10,227 bases of DNA from contig NZ_CP100376.1 in NCBI RefSeq assembly GCF_030515985.1, forward strand, positions 735,548 to 745,774, given 5' to 3'. The position numbers and the translations under genes were made by a program. Under the pieces are notes generated by a model that was not told where the DNA came from, searched no databases, and saw nothing but the letters and a program-made list of their open reading frames with translations. This DNA is from Corynebacterium accolens. GTDB lineage: Bacteria; Actinomycetota; Actinomycetes; Mycobacteriales; Mycobacteriaceae. This document shows, piece after piece, positions 1-6,215 of the stretch. The first letter of the stretch is position 1. The number at the start of each line of letters is the position of its first letter.

Positions 1-2
1 CC

Positions 3-911
3 CGCCTGCAGGATGGCGCCTCTCGTCTCCACGATGGCACGGGCGCGCTCAAGGAGGGCACCGGCCGCCTGGCTGAAGGCGGAGCCGAGCTCAAGGGCGG
101 CTTGGACCGCCTCCAGGAAGGCTCCGGCGAGCTATCCACGAAGCTTGCCGAAGGCGCCGCCAAGGCACCTACCATTTCCCGCCCAGAGGATTCCGCGCAA
201 AATATCGCAGTACCCATTAACTTCACCGCATCCAATGTCCACCCCGTGCAGACGGTGGTCAACCCAGCGGACCCGACCGAAAAGAATATTACCGGCGGCG
301 CCTCCATGCTCTTCGTGCTCGTATTTGGCTTCCTCGTCATGCTGCTCTTGGCGATGACGCTGCCGTACTACATGGCGCGCCGGGGAGCCCGCGTCACCAG
401 CCCGGCCCGCAGCGTATTCGACGCCTTTGCCGCGCTGACCGGCCTGAACTTCGTCATACTGGCGTTTATGGCCCTGATGTCTTCCACCTTGGGGTGGCAG
501 CCGGCAAGCTGGTCCATGATTGCGCTCGTACTCGCCGCGATTTCCGCCGTGGGTGCGGCGACCTACCAGTTCTTCCTGATTACCTTCGGGCGCAAGATCG
601 GTTCGATCTTTGCCGCCGGCGCGTTCGCCCTGGGCGGGATGGTCTTTGGCGGGGTCTGGCCGGTCCTGGCGATTCCGCGCGCGCTCAGCCTGCTGCACCC
701 TTTCCACCCGATGTCCTACGCCAAGGACGCGTTCACCCGCGCCACCGACGGCATTCATGATGGCACCTTCTGGAGCAGCATCATTATCCTCTTTAGCATC
801 ACGGTGGGTGCCGTGGTGGCGTCGTACTTGGTCTTCCGGGCGCGGCACCTGGGCACGGCAAAGATCCTCGATGAGCACCACTCCATCCTCCGCTCGCCCA
901 TGCCTGCCTAA
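3..911 (+). CDS. YhgE/Pip-type membrane protein, C-terminal part (5' end outside window)
   Basis: The reading frame is open from the window edge, so the true start lies upstream; 302 codons are visible. The first 45 residues carry short repeats of the kind GTGxLKEG, GxxLxxG and GSGEL, a periodic Gly/Leu/Glu pattern typical of the extracytoplasmic region of YhgE/Pip (phage infection protein) proteins. A Pro/Asn-rich stretch follows, then five hydrophobic segments encoded at about 306-371, 420-482, 510-587, 600-677 and 774-839. That matches the family layout: one N-terminal helix, a long external region with repeats, and a C-terminal ABC-2-like membrane domain. The family is named after a lactococcal protein needed for phage infection, and some relatives take part in export of small secreted proteins; the substrate here is unknown. 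The protein ends with a short charged cytoplasmic tail. The 174-nt gap to rplS and the promoter signal there suggest separate transcription. Another ABC-2-like exporter subunit remains possible. Confidence 0.8.
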   Translation, partial: RLQDGASRLHDGTGALKEGTGRLAEGGAELKGGLDRLQEGSGELSTKLAEGAAKAPTISRPEDSAQNIAVPINFTASNVHPVQTVVNPADPTEKNITGGASMLFVLVFGFLVMLLLAMTLPYYMARRGARVTSPARSVFDAFAALTGLNFVILAFMALMSSTLGWQPASWSMIALVLAAISAVGAATYQFFLITFGRKIGSIFAAGAFALGGMVFGGVWPVLAIPRALSLLHPFHPMSYAKDAFTRATDGIHDGTFWSSIIILFSITVGAVVASYLVFRARHLGTAKILDEHHSILRSPMPA

Positions 912-940
912 GGCGTGCTGCGCGCCCGGCTCGCCCCAGG

Positions 941-946
941 TAGGGT
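941..946 (+). promoter_or_regulatory. possible -10 box of the rplS promoter
   Basis: TAGGGT fits the corynebacterial TANNNT -10 pattern, and the same hexamer precedes rpsB at 9187-9192. Transcription would start near 953 and give an rplS leader of about 130 nt. No good -35 box is visible. GATAAT at 997-1002 is a competing -10 candidate that would give a leader of only about 75 nt. Confidence 0.35.
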
Positions 947-980
947 AGTAAATCCGCGAAGTAGAGGAATTTGGAATTGG

Positions 981-1046
981 CCGGTTCCTATGGAAAGATA
1001 ATCCATCGTTCTATGTAACGGGCACGAACCGGTCAGGCCTCCGGCC
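981..1046 (+). promoter_or_regulatory. inverted repeats in the rplS leader, possible structured 5' UTR
   Basis: CCGGTTC (981-987) and GAACCGG (1026-1032) are perfect 7-nt complements. Between them CGTT (1007-1010) can pair with AACG (1017-1020) around a 6-nt loop. Directly after, GGCC-TCC-GGCC (1036-1046) forms a small GC hairpin. Ribosomal protein genes are often controlled by leader RNA that binds the protein itself, so a regulatory leader is a reasonable inference, but I cannot match this to a known motif. The outer stem is transcribed only if the upstream promoter at 941-946 is used. Confidence 0.35.
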
Positions 1047-1085
1047 GCCAGGGTCCTCTGTCCCAAACTGAAAAGGAATATTGGT

Positions 1086-1430
1086 ATGACCAACATTATC
1101 GACAAGGTCGATGCAGCACAGCTGCGCGACGACATCCCGTCCTTCCGCCCCGGCGATACACTCGACGTCAACGTCAAGGTTATTGAGGGTAACAACGAGC
1201 GTGCACAGCTCTTCAAGGGCATCTGCATCCGCCGCCAGGGCTCCGGTATCCGCGAGACCTTCACCGTGCGTAAGGTTTCCTTCGGTATCGGCGTAGAGCG
1301 TACCTTCCCGGTTCACTCCCCGAACCTCGAGTCCATCAAGGTCTCCCGCCGCGGCCGCGTTCGCCGTGCGAAGCTGTACTACCTGCGCGATCTGCGCGGC
1401 AAGAAGGCTCGCATCAAGGAGCGTCGCTAG
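1086..1430 (+). CDS. rplS: 50S ribosomal protein L19
   Basis: Encodes 114 residues, the normal length for bacterial L19, which sits at the 30S-50S interface of the ribosome. The family core is clear: [16 protein letters not shown] (residues 21-36), [12 protein letters not shown] (43-54), a Val/Phe/Gly-rich segment ending in ERTFPVHSP (71-79), and the basic tail [20 protein letters not shown]. The ATG at 1086 is preceded by AAAGGA (1072-1077) with an 8-nt spacer. Every lysine codon is AAG, and Gly/Arg codons are strongly biased, as expected of a highly expressed gene. It is flanked by a possibly structured leader and a strong terminator, so it is probably transcribed alone. In many bacteria rplS follows trmD; here the upstream gene is an unrelated membrane protein. 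Confidence 0.98.
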   Translation: MTNIIDKVDAAQLRDDIPSFRPGDTLDVNVKVIEGNNERAQLFKGICIRRQGSGIRETFTVRKVSFGIGVERTFPVHSPNLESIKVSRRGRVRRAKLYYLRDLRGKKARIKERR

Positions 1431-1457
1431 TTCTAACGCCCGCCCTGGGCAGCGCCT

Positions 1458-1511
1458 ATCTCCCTTCCTTTCCTGCATACACAGTGCCGGAAAGGAAGGG
1501 AGATTTTTATT
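1458..1511 (+). terminator. strong intrinsic terminator of rplS
   Basis: A perfect 16-bp stem is formed by 1458-1473 (ATCTCCCTTCCTTTCC) and 1489-1504. After one mismatch it extends by GCA (1475-1477) pairing with TGC (1485-1487), leaving a 7-nt apical loop. A run of T (1504-1508, then ATT) follows directly. It lies 28 nt after the rplS stop codon and insulates rplS from the signal peptidase genes. Confidence 0.93.
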
Positions 1512-1590
1512 GTGCACTCCTCGAATCATTTCGATTTCCTGTGAATCGCCCCGCAGTCACGGGAGCCAATCCGGATCGCGGGCACGCAGT

Positions 1591-1599
1591 TGCTAGGAT
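1591..1599 (+). promoter_or_regulatory. extended -10 promoter of the lepB operon, probable leaderless start
   Basis: TGCTAGGAT combines a TGN extension with TAGGAT at 1594-1599. Seven bases separate it from the GTG at 1607, so transcription would begin at or next to the start codon. No Shine-Dalgarno sequence lies in those seven bases. Leaderless transcripts are common in corynebacteria and mycobacteria, which supports this reading. Confidence 0.6.
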
Positions 1600-1606
1600 C
1601 TGACGG

Positions 1607-2371
1607 GTGAATAACGAAAGCATCTCGCAGGGCAAAGAAGCGGCCGCGGAGGAATCAACCACGGAGAAAAAACAAATGCCGTGGTGGCTGGAGACTCTCG
1701 TGGTCGTCGTCTCCGTGCTGGTGGTCGTGGGGCTATTCCAAAACTTCATCGGCCGCCAATACGTGATTCCCTCAGGATCCATGGAGCCGACGCTGCATGG
1801 CTGTGAGGGATGCACGAATGACCGCATCTTTACAGAAAAGGTCTCTTACTACGGCGATAAGGGCCCAGAGCCAGGCGATGTCGTGGTCTTTAAGGGCACC
1901 GACGACTGGAACGGGAGTTACGTCTCCCCGCGCTCATCCAATGCCGTCATTCACGGCATTCAGGATGCGCTGAGCTTTATCTCCTTGGCGCCACCAGATG
2001 AAAATACCCTGGTCAAGCGCGTTATCGCCACCGGCGGACAGACGGTGTCCTGCCAAGAGGGCGATCCCGCCGTCATGGTGGATGGCAAGCCCATCAAGCA
2101 GGACTACGTGCAGGATCCGCCGACCTACCCAGTGGATGAATCGACCGGATCGGAAGCCTGCGGTGGCCCGTATTTCGGCCCAGTGAAGGTGCCTGAGGAT
2201 AATATCTGGGTCATGGGGGATAACCGCACCGCGTCTGCCGATTCGCGCTACCACATGGGCGATAACTTCCACGGCACGATCCCCGTAGATAACGTGCGCG
2301 GAAAGGTGCAGTTCGTATTCTGGCCGTTCAACCGCATTGGTGGGGTCGATGACCCAGACATCCAAAGCTAA
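1607..2371 (+). CDS. lepB: type I signal peptidase, first of two adjacent copies
   Basis: Encodes 254 residues. Type I signal peptidase cuts signal peptides from exported proteins on the outer face of the membrane. A short charged cytoplasmic N-terminus (1-26) is followed by one membrane helix (about 29-45), then the catalytic box PSGSMEPTL (55-63) with nucleophile Ser58. The general base is Lys137 in LVKRVIAT, and box GDNR (204-207) continues to SADSR. Cysteines at 66 and 69, in the HGCxGC insert common in actinobacterial enzymes, and at 149 and 185 could form disulfides outside the cell. The GTG at 1607 fits leaderless transcription. An in-frame ATG at 1676 (residue 24), with GGAG at 1663-1666, is an alternative start that keeps the helix. 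The 3' end overlaps the next, paralogous gene, so the two are surely co-transcribed. Confidence 0.95.
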   Translation: MNNESISQGKEAAAEESTTEKKQMPWWLETLVVVVSVLVVVGLFQNFIGRQYVIPSGSMEPTLHGCEGCTNDRIFTEKVSYYGDKGPEPGDVVVFKGTDDWNGSYVSPRSSNAVIHGIQDALSFISLAPPDENTLVKRVIATGGQTVSCQEGDPAVMVDGKPIKQDYVQDPPTYPVDESTGSEACGGPYFGPVKVPEDNIWVMGDNRTASADSRYHMGDNFHGTIPVDNVRGKVQFVFWPFNRIGGVDDPDIQS

Positions 2372-3086
2372 ACCACAGCAACAGCGCCTGCGCACGCGCG
2401 ATTTCCTTGCGCCGGTCATAGGCGGCTTCGTGCTCCTAGTTTTATTGCAGGCATTCGTCGGCCGGATGTATGTCATCCCCTCCGCGTCGATGGAACCCAC
2501 GCTGCATGGTTGTACCGGCTGCGATAATGACCGCATCGCGGTGCAGAAGATGAGCTATTACTTCCACGACCCGGACCCGGGCGATGTCGTGGTATTTGAA
2601 GGACCTGAGTCCTGGAATACGGAATTTGAGGTGCAGCGCTCCGATAACGTGCTTGTGCGCGGCGCCCAAAACGCCTTGGCGTCGGTGGGGCTTTTGCCCA
2701 ATGGGGAAAATATCCTAGTCAAGCGCGTTATCGCTACCGAGGGTCAGACGGTCAAGTGCGAGGAGGGCGATTCCGCGGTGATGGTGGATGGTGCACCGAT
2801 AGACCAGAGCTTCACGTTGGATCCGCCCGAGATCCCGGTCGATCCCAGCTCCGGCTCGCAGGCTTGCGGTGGCCAGTACTTTGGCCCCGTGACCGTCCCA
2901 GAAGGCAATATGTGGGTCATGGGGGATAACCGCACCAATTCCCTGGACTCTCGCGCGCACATAGGCGATCACCTGCAAGGCACCGTACCGGTGGACAACG
3001 TGCGCGGCAAGGTAGAAGCCGTGATCCTGCCCGTATCGCGCTTTGGCGGCATCGACGATCCGGATATCCAGGATGCGGCGGCTTAA
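2349..3086 (+). CDS. lepB: type I signal peptidase, second of two adjacent copies
   Basis: Encodes 245 residues from the ATG at 2349, which lies inside the end of the first signal peptidase gene (23-nt overlap); GGTGGGG (2339-2345) may serve as ribosome binding site, though it sits only 3 nt away. In-frame TTG (2337) and GTG (2340) codons are weaker alternatives. Domain order matches the first copy: one helix (about 19-36), catalytic PSASMEPTL with Ser47, general base Lys125, GDNR at 192-195 followed by SLDSR. The cysteines at 55, 58, 137 and 173 match those of the neighbour. All catalytic residues are present, so it should be active. It is shorter at the N-terminus and differs in the loop between the helix-proximal domain and the lysine box. 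The pair looks like an old tandem duplication; specialisation for different substrates is an inference. Confidence 0.93.
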   Translation: MTQTSKAKPQQQRLRTRDFLAPVIGGFVLLVLLQAFVGRMYVIPSASMEPTLHGCTGCDNDRIAVQKMSYYFHDPDPGDVVVFEGPESWNTEFEVQRSDNVLVRGAQNALASVGLLPNGENILVKRVIATEGQTVKCEEGDSAVMVDGAPIDQSFTLDPPEIPVDPSSGSQACGGQYFGPVTVPEGNMWVMGDNRTNSLDSRAHIGDHLQGTVPVDNVRGKVEAVILPVSRFGGIDDPDIQDAAA

Positions 3087-3714
3087 ACAGCAGCGCACCT
3101 TTGAAGTGGCGTTGGCCCGGGCGGGGCTCGGCCCCGTCGCCGGGGTGGATGAGGCCGGCCGCGGTGCGTGCTGCGGCCCCGTCACCGTCGCCGCCTGCAT
3201 CCTGCCCGAGCGCATCGTGAGCGAATTGGATACCTTAACTGATTCCAAAAAGCTCACGCCCCGCCAGCGCGAAAAGCTCTTCCCCATCATCAAAGACAAG
3301 GCTGTAGACTGGTCTGTGGTGCATATTGGTGCGGGGGACATCGACAAGCGCGGCATCCAGCACGCCAATACCTCAGGCATGCGCCGGGCGATAGCGCGCC
3401 TGGAACAGCGCCCAGGCTATGTGCTTTCCGATGCCCTCTTTATCCCCGGCCTCACCCAACCCCACCTGCCCATCATCGGTGGGGACGCGGCGGCGCGGTG
3501 CATCGCGGCGGCGAGCGTGCTGGCCAAGGTAAGCCGAGATCGCCTCATGCGGGATCTAGACGAGCGCTTTCCAGGTTATGGATTGGCTGGGCATAAGGGC
3601 TATGGAACCAAGGCACACGAGGCCGCGATTGCCGCCTTGGGGGCGAGTCCAGAACACCGCATGAGCTACAGCAATGTGCAGCGCGCGCATGCCCACTTCA
3701 CTGCGCGTGCCTAG
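3073..3714 (+). CDS. rnhB: ribonuclease HII
   Basis: Encodes 213 residues. RNase HII cuts the RNA strand of RNA/DNA hybrids and starts removal of single ribonucleotides misplaced in DNA. The signature [16 protein letters not shown] (22-37) supplies catalytic Asp26 and Glu27; further acidic residues are Asp120 ([10 protein letters not shown]) and probably Asp138 in [17 protein letters not shown]. The usual lysine of the KGD motif is glycine here. The C-terminal motif [10 protein letters not shown] (173-182) is also diagnostic. The ATG at 3073 overlaps the second signal peptidase gene by 14 nt; a TTG at 3043 would add ten residues with no similarity to the family. The overlaps indicate one operon with the two lepB genes. 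The lepB-rnhB order is common in actinobacteria. Confidence 0.96.
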   Translation: MRRLKQQRTFEVALARAGLGPVAGVDEAGRGACCGPVTVAACILPERIVSELDTLTDSKKLTPRQREKLFPIIKDKAVDWSVVHIGAGDIDKRGIQHANTSGMRRAIARLEQRPGYVLSDALFIPGLTQPHLPIIGGDAAARCIAAASVLAKVSRDRLMRDLDERFPGYGLAGHKGYGTKAHEAAIAALGASPEHRMSYSNVQRAHAHFTARA

Positions 3715-3720
3715 CGAAAA

Positions 3721-3748
3721 TTGTGGTTTCTGCGCGCTAAGCTAGGGC
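3721..3748 (+). promoter_or_regulatory. possible promoter of the DUF2469 gene
   Basis: TTGTGG (3721-3726) and TAGGGC (3743-3748) are spaced 16 nt apart, directly after the rnhB stop codon. The -10 lacks the conserved final T, so this is weak; read-through from rnhB is the alternative. Confidence 0.3.
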
Positions 3749-3776
3749 GAGCTATCCCATATTTTGGAGGTCCACA

Positions 3777-4082
3777 GTGAGTGCAGAGGAACTCGAAAAC
3801 TACGAGGCAGAGGTAGAGCTGTCCCTTTACCGCGAATATCGCGATGTCGTCAGCCAGTTTTCTTATGTCGTAGAAACCGAACGACGATTCTACCTGGCCA
3901 ATGCCGTAGAACTGATTCCCCATACCGCCGGGCCCGATGTGTACTACGAGGTGCGCATGTCCGATGCCTGGGTATGGGATATGTACCGTTCCGCCCGATT
4001 CGTGCGCTACGTCCGCGTCATTACCTACAAGGACGTCAATATCGAGGAACTGGATAAGCCGGATTTCATCATGCCGGACTAG
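3777..4082 (+). CDS. DUF2469 family protein, conserved actinobacterial protein of unknown function
   Basis: Encodes 101 residues, the usual size of this family, which is found next to rnhB in corynebacteria and mycobacteria (Rv2901c is the M. tuberculosis relative as I recall). The GTG start at 3777 has a strong ribosome binding site, GGAGG (3766-3770), 6 nt upstream. The N-terminal third is acidic (SAEELENYEAEVELSLYREY), followed by a Tyr-rich middle with YVVETERRFYLAN (30-42) and a well-conserved VRMSDAWVWDMYRSARFV stretch (59-76). There is no signal peptide and no membrane segment, so it is probably cytoplasmic. No catalytic motif is recognisable and no role is established to my knowledge. 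A GC hairpin 7 nt after the stop probably ends its transcript. Confidence 0.93.
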   Translation: MSAEELENYEAEVELSLYREYRDVVSQFSYVVETERRFYLANAVELIPHTAGPDVYYEVRMSDAWVWDMYRSARFVRYVRVITYKDVNIEELDKPDFIMPD

Positions 4083-4088
4083 GGAACT

Positions 4089-4111
4089 GGGCGCCTGTCA
4101 ACTCGGCGCCC
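4089..4111 (+). terminator. GC hairpin after the DUF2469 gene, possible terminator
   Basis: GGGCGCC (4089-4095) and GGCGCCC (4105-4111) form a perfect 7-bp stem with a 9-nt loop, 7 nt after the stop codon. The bases that follow (GCTTCAT) are not a real T run, so termination may be weak or aided by the second hairpin at 4130-4165. Confidence 0.45.
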
Positions 4112-4129
4112 GCTTCATCCCGCCGCAGC

Positions 4130-4165
4130 TGTGGATAACTCTTCGTGATGCCGAAGTTATTCACA
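4130..4165 (+). promoter_or_regulatory. inverted pair of DnaA-box sequences
   Basis: TGTGGATAA (4130-4138) is the exact complement of the consensus DnaA box TTATCCACA, and TTATTCACA (4157-4165) is a box in the opposite orientation. The spacer contains CTTCG and CGAAG arms, so the 36-nt unit is close to one long palindrome. If transcribed it could fold as a hairpin of about 14 pairs with one G-U pair and a 2-nt bulge, and a T-rich stretch follows at 4172-4188. It may therefore be a DnaA binding site, a terminator, or both. Confidence 0.5.
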
Positions 4166-4192
4166 TCCGCGGCGGTTTTCTGGTTTTCGGGC

Positions 4193-4220
4193 TTGCAGCC
4201 GGCCCGCATCCTGCGATGTT
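4193..4220 (+). promoter_or_regulatory. possible promoter of the yraN-comM-dprA operon
   Basis: TTGCAG (4193-4198) and GATGTT (4215-4220), the latter with a TGC extension, are spaced 16 nt apart. Transcription would start near 4227 and give a leader of about 38 nt carrying the AAAGGA ribosome binding site. Hexamer matches are moderate. Confidence 0.35.
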
Positions 4221-4264
4221 CTGTGCGTGCAGCACAAACAGCACGAAAGAAAAGGACGCCGCAC

Positions 4265-4663
4265 ATGCAATTTGCATCCGATAATCACCTCGCTACGAAG
4301 CACCCTCGGCACAGGCAAGAACTGGGCAAGCGGGGAGAATCATTCGCCGCGCGCTACCTCCGCGAGCGTGGCTCCGATATCATCGCCGCCAACGTCTCCT
4401 ACCGAGTGGGAGAAATCGACCTTATTGCCCGCGAGCCCGATGGCACGATCGTCTTCGTAGAGGTAAAAACCCGCTCTACCGCGAGCTATGGCACAGCCGA
4501 GGCCGTGACTCCACACAAGCTTGCCCGCATGCGCAGGGCCGCCGTCCAGTGGCTAGACGGCAAGCCACTGGCCACCGTGCGCTTCGATGTCATAGCCCTC
4601 GTGGTCAAAGGCGAGGGTTTTGAACTAGAGCACTTTACGGGGGTCGACGATGGCTCTCGGTAA
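4265..4663 (+). CDS. YraN/UPF0102 family endonuclease-like protein
   Basis: Encodes 132 residues, a normal length for the family. The ATG at 4265 is supported by AAAGGA (4251-4256) with an 8-nt spacer; the frame is open upstream to an ATG at 4145, but that extension has no ribosome binding site, runs through the DnaA-box repeat and does not resemble the family. Diagnostic motifs are LGKRGESFAARYL (20-32), VGEIDLIA (48-55) and VFVEVKTR (63-70); Asp52, Glu66 and Lys68 match the D...ExK metal-binding core of restriction-endonuclease-like folds. The family is predicted to be a Holliday-junction-resolvase-like nuclease, but its cellular role is not firmly known. The 14-nt overlap with the next gene and the company of dprA suggest a part in DNA recombination or processing of incoming DNA. 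Confidence 0.93.
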   Translation: MQFASDNHLATKHPRHRQELGKRGESFAARYLRERGSDIIAANVSYRVGEIDLIAREPDGTIVFVEVKTRSTASYGTAEAVTPHKLARMRRAAVQWLDGKPLATVRFDVIALVVKGEGFELEHFTGVDDGSR

Positions 4664-6215
4664 ATGCTTAGCAGTCTCCCTGCACGGCGTGCTCGCCCGC
4701 GTCATCAACGTCGAAGCCAACGTAGGGCACGGCCTGCCCGGAATCCATGTGGTGGGGCATGCGGATACCGCGATATCTGAATCCCGCGACCGCATCAAGA
4801 CCGCCGCCGCGAATTCCCGCCTGCCATGGCCGAAAACCAAGGTGATCGTGTCCATGTCGCCGGCCTCGCTCCCAAAATCAGGATCCCATTTTGACCTGCC
4901 TATGGCGCTTGCGATTCTCGCCGCCCACGTAGAACAGCACGGCGCTGACTACGCGCGTTCCGTGCAGTCACCCAGTCAGGTTCTTAAAGAAACCCTGGTG
5001 CTTGGGGAACTAGGCCTGGACGGCACGGTTAGAGCAGTACCCGGTATCATCCCAGCGCTTCTCGCTGCCCGCGAGGAGGGCATTTCTACGCTGGTCATTC
5101 CGCCAGGAAATGCTGCCGAGGCTACCCTCGTTCCCGATATGAATGTGCTGGTTGCAGCCACGCTCTTTGATGCCTTTGCGTGGGCGCTAGGAGAGCGCGA
5201 CCTACCCCGCGCGGCCGAGTGCTGCTCTGACCAACTCGCACCGGCACCCACACAGGAACGGCTCGACTATTGCGATATAGCCGGCCAGCACCATGCAAAG
5301 TGGGCTGCAGAAGTCGCCGCCGCCGGTGGGCACCACCTGTTAATGATCGGCCCACCGGGCTCGGGGAAATCCATGATTGCCTCGCGATTGCCCAGCATTC
5401 TTCCGGCGCTAAGCCCAGACCAGATGGTAGAAACCACTGCCATCCACTCGCTGACGGGAACTCCCGGTGAAGTGGTGTCCCACGCACCCTTCATCGCCCC
5501 GCACTCTTCGGTTACCCGCGCGGCGCTCCTTGGTGGAGGAAGCGGCCATCCTCGCCCAGGCGCGGTGAGCTTGGCCCATAATGGGGTGCTCTTCCTCGAT
5601 GAGGTCAGCGAGGTAAGCGCCCCAGTGCTCGACGGCATGCGCGCGCCTTTGGAAGAAGGCCATGTCCGCCTGGCACGCGCGCAGCAGGAGATTGACTACC
5701 CGGCGCGATTCCAACTGATTATGGCAGCCAACCCCTGTCGGTGCGCCGCCGAAGATCCCTCTAAATGTACGTGCAATCCGCATGACCGGCTTAATTATCT
5801 ATCGAATCTCTCCGGGCCGTTGCGCGACCGCTTGGACATGGTGGTCACCCTCTCCGGACAGTCAGCCACCATCAATGCGGAGGGCGAAGAATCCTCTGCT
5901 GCCATTGCCGAGCGGGTCGCCGCGGCCCGCGACCGTGCCCGGGTGCGCTGGGCGGCCGACGGCATTCCCGCGCGCGTCAACGGCGCCGTGCCCTCGTCAT
6001 ATTTGCGCCGGCACCGCCCGGCTTCCGAGTCCGCCATGATCATGTTGTCTGCCTACCTCGCCGAGGGCGAGATTTCGCAGCGCGGCATCGACCGCGTCCT
6101 GCGCGTGTCGTGGACCTTGGCGGATTTGCACGGCAGCTCCACACCCGATCTTGCGGAAGTGGGCCAAGCCCTCGACCTTCGTTCGAGCCAGACGGTAGGG
6201 AGGATTTCGGCATGA
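4650..6215 (+). CDS. comM: ComM/YifB-type AAA+ ATPase (Mg-chelatase-like)
   Basis: Encodes 521 residues, as usual for the family. The N-terminal half (about 1-195) is the ribosomal-S5/Lon-like domain, with SRDRIKTAAANS (45-56) and FDLPMALAIL (81-90). The AAA+ domain follows: Walker A GPPGSGKS (234-241), Walker B GVLFLDE (312-318), sensor region MAANPCRC (358-365) and PLRDRLDM (390-397). Cys363, Cys365, Cys373 and Cys375 form the pairwise cysteine cluster typical of YifB proteins, a probable metal site. A C-terminal Mg-chelatase domain ends the protein. In naturally competent bacteria ComM is a hexameric helicase that promotes branch migration during integration of transforming DNA; the same role here is inferred. 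The ATG at 4650 follows GGGGG (4639-4643) and overlaps yraN by 14 nt; the end overlaps dprA as ATGA. Confidence 0.95.
   Translation: MALGKCLAVSLHGVLARVINVEANVGHGLPGIHVVGHADTAISESRDRIKTAAANSRLPWPKTKVIVSMSPASLPKSGSHFDLPMALAILAAHVEQHGADYARSVQSPSQVLKETLVLGELGLDGTVRAVPGIIPALLAAREEGISTLVIPPGNAAEATLVPDMNVLVAATLFDAFAWALGERDLPRAAECCSDQLAPAPTQERLDYCDIAGQHHAKWAAEVAAAGGHHLLMIGPPGSGKSMIASRLPSILPALSPDQMVETTAIHSLTGTPGEVVSHAPFIAPHSSVTRAALLGGGSGHPRPGAVSLAHNGVLFLDEVSEVSAPVLDGMRAPLEEGHVRLARAQQEIDYPARFQLIMAANPCRCAAEDPSKCTCNPHDRLNYLSNLSGPLRDRLDMVVTLSGQSATINAEGEESSAAIAERVAAARDRARVRWAADGIPARVNGAVPSSYLRRHRPASESAMIMLSAYLAEGEISQRGIDRVLRVSWTLADLHGSSTPDLAEVGQALDLRSSQTVGRISA

Noticed and set aside
132..881. 249-aa minus-strand open frame opposite the YhgE/Pip-type gene
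   Set aside because: Its composition is charged and His/Arg-rich, typical of an antisense shadow in GC-rich DNA; the plus frame shows membrane helices and family repeats.
1458..1511. Long inverted repeat as a possible insertion-sequence end or small mobile repeat
   Set aside because: Stem, apical loop and immediate T run directly after rplS are fully explained by an intrinsic terminator; no partner copy was seen in the window.
1011..1529. 172-aa minus-strand open frame opposite rplS
   Set aside because: It is antisense to a certain ribosomal protein gene with strong codon bias, runs through the terminator hairpin, and resembles no protein family I know.
4145..4264. Upstream extension of the yraN reading frame by 40 codons
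   Set aside because: No ribosome binding site at 4145, whereas 4265 has AAAGGA at 8 nt; the extension crosses the DnaA-box repeat and is not family-like.
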